Below, in pieces: positions 1 to 11,209 of a stretch of 64,000 nt of DNA. The notes beneath the pieces were generated by a model. The model was not told the origin of the DNA. It saw only the letters and a list, made by a program, of their open reading frames with translations, and ran no database searches. The stretch lies in contig MEHQ01002227.1 of assembly GCA_008828725.1 (NCBI GenBank), positions 408,852-472,851 of the forward strand. Direction: 5' to 3'. Origin of the DNA: Saccharina japonica. Its lineage: Eukaryota; Sar; Phaeophyceae; Laminariales; Laminariaceae. Every line of letters begins with the position of its first letter. Positions within the stretch are counted from its first letter, which is position 1. Made by a program: the position numbers and the translations under genes.

Positions 1-462
1 CGTGGCGTGTGGCAGGTCCACCATGTACTGCTGTGGTTATTCATAGTTGCTTTATCAGAGAGGCTTGCATCCGTCAATCAGTCATCACCAATTTCCACCT
101 TCTCTCGTCTCTGCTGCTGTGCTATGTATGAGGTGTGTCGTATGTATGTACGGCACGTTGTGCATCTATCTGTCGTGTGCCGTAAAAATTAATGCATACG
201 ATATTAATTTGAATATTTTGTGTTTTGCTCTGCGTAAGGCCCTGTTTTTTTCGGTCGTGCGTTTTTATGTGAGTTTCTTGCCCGGAGCACCGGGAGCACA
301 CAAGGACAGCAGCAGCACCGCAGAGAGGCAGCTGCAGTACAATCTCAAGAATACAAACCTGCCGCCCAGCAGCAGCAGTAGGCATTACACCATGCATGTG
401 CATGCAGCAGATCGGTGCTGCACCGTGGCTAGTTTATTTTGTCGGACCCTGTGATTACTACA
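1..462. other. No gene seen
   Basis: Left edge of the window. Open frames here are short, overlap on both strands and lack splice-site support or a recognisable motif. I see no RNA gene or transposon end. The next structure is the large palindrome that begins at 463. Confidence 0.6.
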
Positions 463-1248
463 GTAGTAACCATCTGAGAACGGTACTTTTTTTTTTTGTG
501 GGTTCTGCCGATGGCTGTACTGAAAGAACCAAGGCGACAATTCACACGCCGGTTGTGTCCAACAATGCCCTGAGTGAAAAGGAAAATTCGCGTTCGCGTC
601 GATCTTTATATTTTTCAGTTTTGCTTTAGTTATAGCCTTGAAAGGCTATTTTTGGTAAGGATTTCAAGTGGTCAATTTTCAACATATTTATTTTCGGCTG
701 GCTCAGGAAACCACATTCTAGACCCGATATTGAAAATGTGTTCCCGGAGGATTGTGGTGACAAGCTATATGATCATCATACAAGTTGTATTGTAGTAAAA
801 TATCAATTTTTGATGGCGCTGAAAATTTTTCCGTTTTCGGTTTTTTTCCTTACTGACAGTAAGGAATTAACCCCAAAACGGAAATTTTTTCAGCGCCATC
901 AAAAATGGATATTTTACTACAATACAACTTGTATGATGATCGTATAGCTAATCACCACAATCCTCCGGGAACACATTTTCAATATCGGGTCTAGAATATG
1001 GTTTCCTGAGCCAGCCGAAATTAAATATATTGAAAATTGGCCATTTGCAATCCTTACCGAAAATAGCCTTTCAAGGCTATAACTAAAGCAAAACTGAAAA
1101 ATATAAAGATCGACGCGAACGCGAATTTTCGTTTTCACTCAGGGCATTGTTGGACACAACCGGCGTGTGAATTGTCGCCTTGGTTCTTTCAGTACAGCCA
1201 TCGGCAGAACCCACAAAAAAAAAAGTACCGTTCTCAGATGGTTACTAC
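463..1248. mobile_element. 786-bp near-perfect palindrome (foldback/MITE-like)
   Basis: The left arm starts GTAGTAACCATCTGAGAACG and the right arm ends with its reverse complement. The two arms, about 385 bp each, match with only some 15 mismatches by eye. They meet near 856-872, where CCTTACT-GAC-AGTAAGG forms a small inner hairpin. The arms have almost no spacer, so a transcript would fold into one long double-stranded hairpin. No target-site duplication is evident, so the superfamily stays open. Arm identity near 96% suggests recent origin or arm-to-arm gene conversion. Short open frames inside are antisense images of each other and are not genes. Confidence 0.85.
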
Positions 1249-1304
1249 GACTCGTACTGTAATCGTGGTACCTGCAGATCGATGCTCATGTACGAAACTC
1301 TCCG

Positions 1305-1373
1305 CTGTCCGGAAATGTAATCATCGTTTTTTCATTCAAAATATATATTAAATGTCCTTACATTTCCGGACAG
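1305..1373. repeat. Short stem-loop, 16-bp arms
   Basis: CTGTCCGGAAATGTAA at 1305-1320 is repeated exactly in reverse complement at 1358-1373, around a 37-nt AT-rich loop. It could be a tiny MITE or a foldback remnant. It lies 56 bp right of the large palindrome but shares no sequence with it. Confidence 0.7.
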
Positions 1374-1934
1374 AGTGGTACTACACGGCTGTGCGCCTTG
1401 GAAACATATCTATCTGTGCTGTGCTCTGTGTTTTTGCTACGAGTAGTTGCTTTCGTAGGAGCCAGCAACCCGCCACCAAGCCACACCACCATCACCTCTC
1501 AGCTGCTCGCTGCTGCTGTTGATGGGTTCCATGTGTCATGCGTATGCTCTGCATGCCGACGCATGCGATGATACCACACACAGCTGTCTTCGGGCGGTCT
1601 GACACAAAAAACGAGCAATATTTATTCCTCGCAAGTAATCACGTAATATGTTGAGTCCAACGTCCTGACGTGAATTTAATACGTGAGTTCAAACCCCGGA
1701 CACGTCTTCTGTTTCCTTTTTTTTTTGGCATGCAGGAACGATGGTATGAGTACACAGTACGCGTAGGTGCAACTTTCCCAGAGCTTTATCCTTTATATAT
1801 AGTAAAAATGCCCGGGTACTCGCGAGTACAACTACTTACTAAATACGTATCACTACTCTGGAAATCTCTGTTATCACACGTCACGGGCACAAGAGTGAGT
1901 GTTTAGGGCCCTCTGTAATTATATGGCGTTTACA
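1374..1934. other. No gene seen
   Basis: Holds short trinucleotide runs (CTGCTGCTG near 1503-1520) and a T-run. The frame at 1670-1906 has no recognisable domain or splice context. Nothing else can be supported. Confidence 0.5.
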
Positions 1935-2800
1935 AAGTACATTTCGACCCCCACACAAATACTAAGTCAACTTCGATCCCGACACTCAACCACCTTCATC
2001 CAAAAACCATAAGATCATTTCGATCCCAACACTGAAATCAAGTAATGTTCGATCCCAACTCTAAAATTGAGTTTTTTTCGATACCAACTCTAGAAATGAA
2101 GTCCATTTCGATGTCCCGCCAAAAAAAACAAGAAAATTTCGACTACCCACACCAAAATTTCAAGTAGATTAAGATGCCTACACTAAAACCTAATAAATTT
2201 GGACCCCGACACTAAAACCATCTCGTTTTCAGCCCGCCCACAAGAACGACAGTAACTCGATTTTGATCGAGACACCAAGCACTAAAAGATAAAACAGCAA
2301 TTACGCATGCATGTACATATAATACCTGGTAGAGATTAGGTACGAAGGAGAAGATGCAGGAAGGAATGAGACTCCATATTAATACATATACGTATGTATT
2401 CTCCAGGGCTTTAGCCATGGAGTTTCAATCCATAAGGTTTCCTTTTTGTTTCACTAAGTTAGCCCTTATTTTTTTCATCTTCGAGGATGTTTATGAGTGA
2501 TCAATGTTGTAGATCAGGCTGCATTTTGTCGGAGGGTAAACGAAATAGTAAAAGCCAACTCAATTTCGATCCCTACACCGAAATCAAGGCAATTCGATTA
2601 TTTCCCGCCCGCACACAAAAAAACAAGTTAATTTTTTATTCTGAATTAATAATGCCCTGCACATTGTCGGAAGGCAAATAATATAATAATTATACCACCC
2701 ACACAAAAACCGAGTCAGTTTTGAACTCACACTAAAACCAAGTCATTTTCGCCCCGCTCACGAAAACGAAGTCGTCTATAGACTTCTATGTATGCTGCTT
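1935..2800. repeat. Degenerate minisatellite, about 30-bp unit
   Basis: A drifting unit of the form AAGTNATTTCGATCCC followed by NACACTAAAACC recurs roughly every 30 bases. It is best preserved at 1935-2270, with further copies at 2555-2610 and 2690-2790. The intervening piece at 2290-2550 is less regular. The same flavour of word (CACACTAAAATCAAG) reappears at 47450-47640. The array is old: no two units are identical. No coding potential is visible. Confidence 0.65.
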
Positions 2801-3149
2801 GGTTTTCATGTTCGTTCTTGCGCCACTCCCCTAGGCACGTCCCGGAGGGGAACCTTGTAAAATGTAGAACTGAGTATCAACTCTTATATCGTAAAGTGAA
2901 CTCACAAACACCATAATACATACTTGTAGAGGCATATCGTATAATAGAATATAGAACAAGCACGCCCAATGAGCGCGTGTCTAGCGTATCACGCACCTTG
3001 CAAAGTCGAGTTTCAATCATTCAATAGGTACAGTAGTAGTACTCTCCCGACTCCCAGCGGACGTATTTTATATTTTTTACAGCAAACATACCTGGTAGTA
3101 AACACAACCACTCAAACGCAAAGATGTCGGGAGAAAGCACTTTCACCCC
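2801..3149. other. No gene seen
   Basis: AT-rich stretch with no supportable frame, RNA gene or repeat end. Confidence 0.45.
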
Positions 3150-3510
3150 TTGACAGACAGCGTCAAGGCAAATGCCTTGGCAGACAGCCTTGACAGCAAA
3201 AAACAGGGGCGCTATGTAAAATCCACGCTCTTTCAAAAACGCCTGACAATAATATATAAGTGATGCATTTTCCCGTTTTTTTTTTTCGGCGTTTCGCTAC
3301 GTTTCCGAGTCCGATCTACAGAAAAGATTGCAATCGAACTGCAATATATCGATGATTTAAAATTAGCTCATATCGAACGAGTAAAATAGCCGCGCAAAAA
3401 ATATAAACAAATAGGGATTTCCACACATATCAGGAGGATTTTTCTGCCATGTTAGGTCTAGACCGCTAGATTTGGCTTGACAGACAGCCTTAGCAGACAG
3501 ACAGCTTGGC
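3150..3510. repeat. Segment bounded by TTGACAGACAGC repeats
   Basis: The word CTTGACAGACAGC occurs at about 3150-3190, within an imperfect palindrome centred on AAGGCAAATGCCTT, and again at about 3477-3510. The AT-rich interior carries no frame. This may be a small element with repeated ends, but no clean target duplication was found. Confidence 0.4.
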
Positions 3511-3536
3511 ATTGACATGTCTTCGGACATGTCAAT
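3511..3536. repeat. 11-bp perfect hairpin with a C(TTCG)G loop
   Basis: ATTGACATGTC, then TTCG, then GACATGTCAAT. The stem is perfect and the loop, with its closing C-G pair, is the classic UUCG tetraloop sequence, so the RNA would be exceptionally stable on either strand. It sits at the right edge of the TTGACAGACAGC segment. It could be a transposon end, an RNA element or a transcription-end structure. Function unknown. Confidence 0.7.
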
Positions 3537-4167
3537 TTGCCCAAAAGCCGCGAAATTGGCGAATCACAACAACTACTATTAATACCCCTGCAATAGTATG
3601 ATATTTACGGTGGCAACCTATACTACTGTAGTATAGTATAATAGTACTACCTGTTTTTTAGGGCGAAGGTACTAAGTAAGGCTCCGCTTTCAACCCTTCG
3701 TTGTTGAATACGAGTACGTTTTCTGCGTAGTAACCACTTGTTTCTTCGTATGAATATTAATATGCTGTCTGTCCCATCTCCTTTGGGGGGGGCCGACACT
3801 TCAATTTCCTTTCTTCTGTTCGCTTTTGATTTCCATCTTTTTGGTTCGTCTTTTCACCTCTTGGAACGCAACTATCGTTATTAATACTATATTGCTAACA
3901 TGCGTAGGTCGTGGCCGGTGTACGTGGCGTTGGCTTGTCTCCTCTGTGTCATGCTTTTGTGACAGCAGAACTTGTATCTCGCTACGTAGGATGAACAACT
4001 TTGGGACGGAGCGCTGGGTGTGCGAATGTCGACGGGTAGAAATGCCGGTTTCATATGAAGAACAATAAAACACACACATTCCACTTGATTTGGTTGCACT
4101 CTGTTCAAACTATAATATGCCCACCGACTACGTTACGCATGTACCGGTACAAACTTAATGTTTAGTA
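3537..4167. other. No gene seen
   Basis: Contains interleaved TACTACTGTAGTA-like palindromic words near 3610-3655. The opposing frames at 3801-4108 overlap on both strands and show no domain. Confidence 0.45.
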
Positions 4168-4342
4168 CAGTACCGGCCGGCTCATAAGAAACCAGAGATC
4201 GGGCTTAGGCTGACTTTCTTATTTGAGAAAGGGGTGTGTCCCACACTAACTTCAGTATAATAGCTGTCGACTTTCTGATTTCCCCCGTAATGTTTAGGCT
4301 GAGTTTCTTGTGGGGCACTTATTTATGAGAGGGCCGGTAGTG
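4168..4342 (+). mobile_element. Tc1/mariner-like MITE, copy 1 (175 bp)
   Basis: Begins CAGTACCGGCCGGCTCATAA and ends in the near reverse complement (TTATGAGAGGGCCGGTAGTG), with TA on both sides (4166-4167 and 4343-4344). A TA target and CAGT/CACT ends fit the Tc1/mariner superfamily. The 175-bp length leaves no room for a transposase, so it is non-autonomous. A second copy of the same length and orientation lies at 5288-5462. The two differ at roughly 15 positions, so they are not a fresh duplication. Confidence 0.88.
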
Positions 4343-4859
4343 TATGCCATTTTTCTTCCCATCCTTGCCTTTGACCTTCTTTTCTCCCTCTGCTACGAGC
4401 TGATCCCAGCAAAAGCCGGAACTCTTCGCCTTTAGACCAACTATTATGGGAAATGTTTGTACCCGTGGTTTCTGTAGTTTTCAGCGATCTCCGAAACCCC
4501 CAAATCACAACCATCTACTATTATGGACCGGGAAATCGTCGTTATTTGTGGTCTCAGTTGCTGAAGGGGGCAAACATCTGCAAAACCTTCAGGATCTGAG
4601 CCCAGTTCCTGGCGGTCTCTCCGGCCTACAGGAACTGAGCGTTACTTGCATTGCGTTTACTGTCACTACAGCAGCAGTACTACTGCCCATCTCCCGAGTA
4701 TACCTGTCACCCACGCCAAAGGATCACACGTACGGCGAGCTGTACCTTCGGGCTGTGATGTCTGTGTAAAAGCTATCACTTCTCCCTCGCATGTAAGCGA
4801 TACCAGCAGCAGCAACGGCGAAAACGGCAGCAGCGATGACGCTTCGACGTCGCAGTGGC

Positions 4860-4929
<70 letters not shown>

Positions 4930-5287
4930 GTGGCGGCAGCAGCAACGATGGCGATTCGACGTCCGCGGCGATAATCCAGCCGTACTTGGATTCCGAGCCC
5001 ACGCTCGGGTGGTGCGGCGGCCGTTGGCTTTGAGTCGTTTGACGCAAACAAGACAAACACATACTCTACAGAACCAGTTGAAAGAACTGAGAAGCCATAA
5101 TAGATGGTCCTTATTTCCCATGCACATACTTCTGGATCCTCAAAACTTGAAACATATTCGCCAGAAATCACGGCTCAAACATTTTCCATTATAATACTGT
5201 AGTTGGTCTTAAACGTTAGCCCTCTAATATTATGGTAGAAGACGAGTTGAAAAATGAAAGTTCGCACGGTTGTTCTGTATCACCATA
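4343..5287. other. Segment between the two MITE copies
   Basis: This 945-bp stretch carries the CAG array. A plus-strand frame at 4446-4769 (107 codons) precedes a second frame reading SSSNGENGSSDDASTSQW into the array. A third frame from 4836 reads poly-Ser followed by GGGSSNDGDSTSAAIIQPYL. The low-complexity S/D/N composition resembles a disordered coding exon. However, no splice pair or domain links these frames, so no gene is called. Confidence 0.35.
4859..4928. repeat. CAG trinucleotide microsatellite
   Basis: About 23 CAG/GCA units, interrupted once by T at 4871. The plus strand would read poly-Gln, poly-Ser or poly-Ala by frame; the minus strand poly-Cys, poly-Leu or poly-Ala. Long homopeptide frames here follow from the repeat and are not evidence of a gene. 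Confidence 0.9.
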
Positions 5288-5462
5288 CAGTACCGGCCCG
5301 CTCATAAGAAACCAGAAATCGGGCTAAGGCTGACTTTCTCATTTGAGAAAGGGGTGTGTCACACACTAACTTCAGTTCATTAGCTGACGACTTTCTTATT
5401 TCTCGCGTAATGTTTAGGCTGAGTTTCTTGTGGGGCACTTTCTTATGAGAGGGCCGGAAGTG
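5288..5462 (+). mobile_element. Tc1/mariner-like MITE, copy 2 (175 bp)
   Basis: Begins CAGTACCGGCCCGCTCATAA and ends TTATGAGAGGGCCGGAAGTG, with TA at 5286-5287 and 5463-5464. It has the same length and strand as the copy at 4168-4342. Confidence 0.88.
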
Positions 5463-5805
5463 TACATACGTATTACAAAAAACAAAAGCCCGCATTTTGT
5501 CGTTTTCGATTTTGACGATTTGCACATTTTTCATGCCACAACGTTGACCCCGGGAATAAGGACGAAACCAAAATAAGCATTAAGAACACCACGACGTTTT
5601 ATCGTGGGGTCGTTGACATGGTATCCCCAATCGCCCTCTATTGTTGTGGAGGCGTCACCATGTATGTATGTATATGTTCCCCTGAAAAGAGCAATACTGT
5701 TACCCTTTTGTTCAGAATTTCTGGAGAGGAAAGGAACGGCTGATATAAACCAAACACGTGTGAGTGATGCAGAGTAACCAGAGTGAACCTGTACAGTAGT
5801 CGGGC

Positions 5806-5868
5806 TTGCCCCATTCGGTCGAATCTCATGCTGACACCGCGGCCGAAAGGTCGTGCCGCCTCTTCACA
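5806..5868 (-). repeat. Dispersed repeat carrying a conserved peptide, copy 1
   Basis: The DNA CTTGCCCCAT...GCTGACACCGCGGCC...AAGG recurs at 9354-9418. On the minus strand it reads EEAARPFGRGVSMRFDRMGQ, against RRDATRPYGRGVSNRLCSMG in the other copy. Conservation of a frame (RP-aromatic-GRGVS...MGQ) in two diverged copies suggests a once-coding repeat family or a shared exon fragment. Family not recognised. Confidence 0.5.
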
Positions 5869-8058
5869 TTGGGCGTCGTCTTCTAGATACTCTGCAACCA
5901 CTGTCCACCTCTCACCCTTGACGTATGTATGCTGTTCGTGTCCTGCTGTCGCAGCAGGCCCGGGTAGGTGTCCTCATACGAAGTATTTGGTTATCCGTCG
6001 GTTTGTTTGTATCTCTCTTGCTCCTGATTTTCACGGTCATATCATATAGTTTCTAACCACGGTGATACGGGCCAGGAGAGCTCGGGTACCTCTCTGTTGC
6101 AGCGTGCCGCCCGAGGTCGCTGGCGGTTTCGCCGGTTTCTGGCTGTATAATCTCCCGCGCGCTGCGGCCGCTTGCTCACGCTATTTCGGCCTCGACGTTC
6201 ACTCGCTCGACGGCATGGTTGCATTCTCGATATTTCCGCCGAACATGTTTTTCGCGTACGTACTTATGTGTGTACGAGCTGTGCGCCACGAACACTAGAA
6301 AATTTTACCTTCGTCCAGCCATGTTAATAGACTAGCCACAACTTGATGTCCCATCACCACAACCCTCAGCCCTCGCTCGAGCACGCATACCGGTGGAGGT
6401 CGAGGTTGAGGTGGTCAACCCTTCGCCCATATTTGAGCAGCTCCCCACCAAGCACTTGGAATGTGCGATCGGACCAACACCACTCATCTTGCAACAATGC
6501 GTAAGAGACGATTCTGCAGCGCAATGTGACCTCTTGGTTGACGGTGCCAGACCAACCCCTGGAACGGATGCTCACCTCTTCGTCAAAACATTTGGTGATG
6601 CAAAAAATACCTTTCGCTGGATTTAAGCAACCGACTTCTCGAGCTATCACCAGCGACCGAAGTTGCTGCTCGTCCTCCGCGAGCGAGAGCTCCGGGGCTG
6701 ACGCACAACACGCCGCACAGGCGGCCTGCCTGCCAGGCACACCCCTCACTGTGGAATGACAGCAGTGCCACGCCCACGTACTTTGTCTGGGCGTACAGCA
6801 GGGATACTCGAACATCACTTGCTCGAAGTACCGAGCTATCTGCAGGGTCGTCACCCCCGATGTACAGCTACTTACTCACAGTTAGTATCTGCCCTTGGCT
6901 ATTTACTGATGATGCAGATCTGTCTGTGCAGATAGACCAGCCTTCTTTGGATGAGTTTAAGGTCTGCTCTCTCTCGTCGTTGGCCTCGTGACGAAGCTCA
7001 CTAGCCCGCTAACCATTAGTCGCAACCATGATGCTCTAGCCGCTCTCCGCGCTATTGCCTCACCCCTGCTCAGCCGAGCTTGGTTGGTCGCAATATTGAC
7101 GACCGTCTCCAGCTGCCCACTGGTCTTCTGGCGGAGGTTCTTCGCTACAGCAGTACGCAACAGCAGGAAATGAAAATGGGTGTAACTAATTTAAGCCTTA
7201 CCTTTTTGCGTTTCTTGGAAATTCCAACTAAGAATTTGTGCTGACCTTTGAGGAGAAATAATAATTAGAAATCGAGAAGTGCAAGTGGGTCGGCAACTAA
7301 GGATCTACAAGAATGTACTATGGCCCAGGAGAACAAAAGGCTGCCGAAACACCTCTCAACACCGCACCAGGCACCCAACCAAGCTGCCTCCTCCCCAAAC
7401 TAGACCTGACAGCTGAGTTTGTGTAATGGGACAACTCGTACATACATGGGGTATGGCTGCTTCACGGGAACGGGTGGACGGTGCCTCGGATCCCCATGAG
7501 GGGCAGAGAAAAAGACGCGATGTTGAGAAATATATATATTATTGTCGTCCCATTGAAGATAGAAGACTGGACCTCGAACGAACCGAGTAATATGTAACTC
7601 AATAGGGTCTAGAAACGAACTCACACGAACTTGAAAGGAACTCCCCCGAGTAGGGCATGTGTATCATGTAAAACACAAGATGCTGGGACTGTCAGTCACC
7701 CCAACCATGCGACGAACCTATCCCGGCCAATAGCTTATGTACCTCCTGGTCATATACCTAGGCTACAAGAAAATTAAACTAATGTATGGATTAACCATTC
7801 CCCGACACCAAACTACTGTAAGGATGTTAATATGACGGATCATCTTTATTCCCCAACATGTATACGAGTAGTAACAAATGGAAAATACATACTAAATACA
7901 CGACCTCTTCTTCCTGTCGGGCTTTTGTATTTCTGTAAGGCACGACTGCTTGTGGCAACAAAACACCGAATATGGAAAGTGTACCCCTATCAAACCTACC
8001 GAGTACGACATATCAATATATGATAACACGCCACACCTGGTCTACTATTATAGTAGTA

Positions 8059-8088
8059 CTGTAGTAGTAGTAGTAGTAGTAGTAGTAG
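8059..8088. repeat. TAG/GTA trinucleotide microsatellite
   Basis: Ten GTA/TAG units in an AT-rich stretch. Confidence 0.85.
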
Positions 8089-9279
8089 ATCATGATGCTA
8101 TTGATGCCTGTGTTCTTGCATTGTGAACTATGTACCGGTATAAAGTAGTGTAAACACGTATGTACGATTTTTCAAACAAGATACGTAAAACGACATTGAA
8201 AACAATATTTCTCACAAAACATACCGCACGGAATCAAGCGCGGGGGTGGGTGCGTGGGTTTTGCTACAGCCAAACAAGAAAGAGCAGAGGGAGGGTGCAG
8301 CATTCGGAAGGAGCGGGCAGAGCAGTCAGTTGGGAGGTTCAGCTGCCGGAGGAAACCCCGCTATCAGTAGCAGGGGGAGAACCTTGACGTCTAACGTGCG
8401 TGACGTAGATCATGCACTGTAGCTTGAACGGTTGCTCCGTGTAGGGAAGTACAGGTACTCGGCGGCAGTGGTACGGTCATGAGGTCGTTGAAAGCGACCA
8501 ACATGATGCGCGTTTGTGTCTGCAGTCCCCAAGCCTTTCCTTTAATAGCACTATCATCATGGATGGATGCCTGTGTGGTATTGATGTCCTTTTGCAACCT
8601 CCGAAGAAATATCTCGCATTGTACCCCTTTGTAGATTATTAATTTGGATCATAATAATGTTGTGTTTTGCATCCGTTCGCAAAAAAACAAAGTTGGATTT
8701 ATGCATTTATGCTCAAATCGGGGGGGGAATAATCCCCAAGCCTTAGCCACCATAAGAGTTTATTAAGTGGTGTCACGTACTGCAGTGGTTTACAGCTCGC
8801 TGCTGATGCACCCGTCGTCAGCTGCAGTGGTAGTGACGGTTATATGCCCCTCCGAAAGCTGAATTTTCGGAGTCCACACACCCAGCACCCCTGCCTACAT
8901 GGCAATGTCCCTCACCCCCCCCCATGCGTTTCAGAAGACTTTTGCAGTCACTACCAATACAATGCCCTTCGTCTGTTATGTTTTCCACCGATCGGTACTC
9001 GATAAGAGTACTCGTTCGTGCATATCATACTCGTAAGAGTATACCGTACGTGCCTACGTACCTACGTATCAAGTTTATTTTTGTCGACATTTTATCGTCC
9101 TCGCCGCTGGCGGCTCTTCTGAGCCACCAATCACTCAACGCACGGAAAGCCACACGCTTAAGTAGCCTGCGCGTGTGTGGTACTGGATGCGCGGCCACGT
9201 CGACGACTTACGGCCACTACGCTGCGTATATGCTGCTGGTATGACCCATACCAGAACATACCGATCTTGCGAAACTGCA

Positions 9280-9318
9280 GTGGCATTTATTGTTGCAATA
9301 TTGCAACAATTGGCCACT
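9280..9318. repeat. Perfect 22-bp palindrome inside a longer hairpin
   Basis: ATTGTTGCAA-TA-TTGCAACAAT occupies 9289-9310. AGTGGC at 9280-9285 and GCCACT about 8 bases beyond extend the stem with a small mismatch bubble. It is a cruciform-capable site or a short foldback. No gene is adjacent. Confidence 0.6.
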
Positions 9319-9353
9319 AAAGTCGATTCGGTAGACTCTACGTCCCCGTTTTA

Positions 9354-9418
9354 GCCTTGCCCCATGCTGCATAATCTATTGCTGACACCGCGGCCATAAG
9401 GCCGCGTGGCGTCTCTTC
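9354..9418 (-). repeat. Dispersed repeat carrying a conserved peptide, copy 2
   Basis: Partner of 5806-5868. On the minus strand it ends a longer frame (9351-9632) with TRPYGRGVSNRLCSMGQG. The frame upstream (MYLLTDRIDTY...) shares nothing visible with copy 1. Confidence 0.5.
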
Positions 9419-9789
9419 TTTTCATGTAGAACACCCCTCCCTCCCTAATTTGATTTTCAAACCCTTTTGTGAGCATAACTCGTCCCTCTGAGTGCTCAAA
9501 ACAAAGTTTCGATACTTTTGGTAGACTTTTCTTATTACAGCCTTGTTCAGCTACTGTAGGAACGCAAAACAAAAAATGAAAGTTACGGACGTTTTCCATG
9601 TATGTGTCGATACGATCTGTCAACAGGTACATTTATTGCGTCGAATTGCTCCAGGTATGGATCAATTGTTGCCCTTATTAATAATCTCATGGACTTTAGT
9701 ATTGCCTAAGAAAACCCCTATGCTACAACGACTCTCCAAGTAGCACGAACAATTCCCAAATCTCACGAACTACAGCCCCAACACACCAA

Positions 9790-10300
9790 AACCAGAAAGG
9801 CTTTTCAGGGTATGGTGGCGGGACGGTATTGGCGGGAAAAGGCGGGACGAAGCGGTAGACCCGTCGTCGAAATTGGCCCCGTCGTCCCGTCCCGTCGACA
9901 AAATCATCTACCGTTGAAATAGATCGTCCCGTCCCGTCGGCAATACTCAGAAAATAAATGATACCGTCCCGTCCCGTCGTGAAACATTGAATATCCCGTT
10001 CCGTTCCGTCGTGAACAAATGTACTTACGTCCGGTCCCGTCCTGGACAAACATACTTACCGTACGGTCTCACCGTCAAAAACAGTCACCTTCCCGTTCCG
10101 CCGACAAAACCTACCCTTTCCGGTCCCGCCGCCAAGGTAATTCCCGTCTCTTGGAGATACCGTGGTGGCCACTTTTCATTTTATGTTTTCGTCTAGCCAA
10201 ATCACTTAATATGTTCTTCGTTTTAAACCGTATCGGTTTTCGAATATGTTCGCCGCCAAACAAGTTAAAGCACTCCCGTCCCGCCCCGTCTTCATTGTTA
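9790..10300. repeat. Degenerate CCCGTCCCGTC word block
   Basis: From 9815 the words GGCGGGACGG then CCCGTCCCGTCG repeat with 20-40-base spacers (near 9890, 9925, 9968, 9995, 10030, 10090, 10120 and 10280). A TIR-like CAGGGTATGGTGGCGGGACG sits at the left edge (about 9807), but I could not find a matching right end. It resembles the subterminal word arrays of the TIR elements elsewhere in this window. Confidence 0.5.
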
Positions 10301-11209
10301 CATATCGTCAGAAGCCTTGGAAAGCAGCTTGGCCGTTTTTTTTCCTTCCCCTCGCTGATGCGGCCACGTGAAAACTATGTTTTGTGTTGTGTTTTTCAGT
10401 GTAGTATCCAGTGTTCCCCCCCCCCGAAGGTTCAACGATTTGTAGGACTTAACCCCTGAAGAACTGGTCCCACGTATTTGGGGTAAAACTACTTGGAATT
10501 AGTGTAGGATACGTTTTGCAGTTCTGAAAGTGTTAGTCTAGATAGTGGTGCGGTATACAAACGTATTTAGCATTTAGGCTTACAGGATCATTACACGGGG
10601 CAGCCTCGGTGAAACCCGGGGGTGTACCCAAGAGCAGCAGAACAACTGATGGCAGTACGAAGCAGAACACACTTACTTACAACATGTCGAGGGGCCAAAC
10701 TATACAAGAAAAGCTACAACCGGGGGGCACAGTAAATCGAACCTACGGCAATACACACGCACTTCTATATTTGCCTCGTAGTTTCACTAACAATATTACT
10801 ATTTTGTCCTGTTTGGTACGAGTATGGCCCCCTATAATATCGCAATAGCTATGCTAGCCGTGTGTCGCATGGTGCACGTCTTATACAACAGCAGCCCGAG
10901 CGGCTTGGTGTGGCGGATGCCGTATCCACCACGTAGATTTTACATATTCCGCCGTCCACGTCCATGGGGGGTTAAGGGAGAAGGAACGGACGTACGTCGG
11001 TAAAAGAGAGAACGCTACGACGTTTGACGTGAAACTGAATGCATAACCCGCCACAATCTACGTGGAAACATGCATGGCAAACGCATGGAGGGCCTCGCTG
11101 ACCATTCCGTTGATTATTTTAGTAACCATAGCAGGGGCTCGGACATGGCGTCACTTCCAAGAATGCAGTGGCAGCTCGCAGATGTTACGTAGGTTGAGTA
11201 AAGAAAACA
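10301..11209. other. No gene seen
   Basis: Short frames only, without motifs or convincing splice sites. Confidence 0.45.

Larger units (their letters stand above)
5465..9279. other. Region without a supportable gene
   Basis: Frames at 6366-6854 (minus, 162 codons) and 6393-6759 (plus) overlap each other and match no family I recognise. A plus-strand frame near 6895-6960 includes LFTDDADLSVQIDQPSLDEF, which looks protein-like but is unplaced. Two small dispersed repeats and a TAG microsatellite are listed separately. The rest (7200-8050 and 8100-9270) shows nothing. Confidence 0.4.

Noticed and set aside
4666-5171. Minus-strand frames of 112-153 codons with poly-Cys, poly-Leu or poly-Ala
   Set aside because: Produced by the CAG array; three overlapping frames are open at once and no motif lies outside the repeat.
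6366-6854. 162-codon minus-strand frame
   Set aside because: Overlaps plus-strand frames of similar quality, has no domain, and its Cys/Ser/Arg mixture looks like chance.
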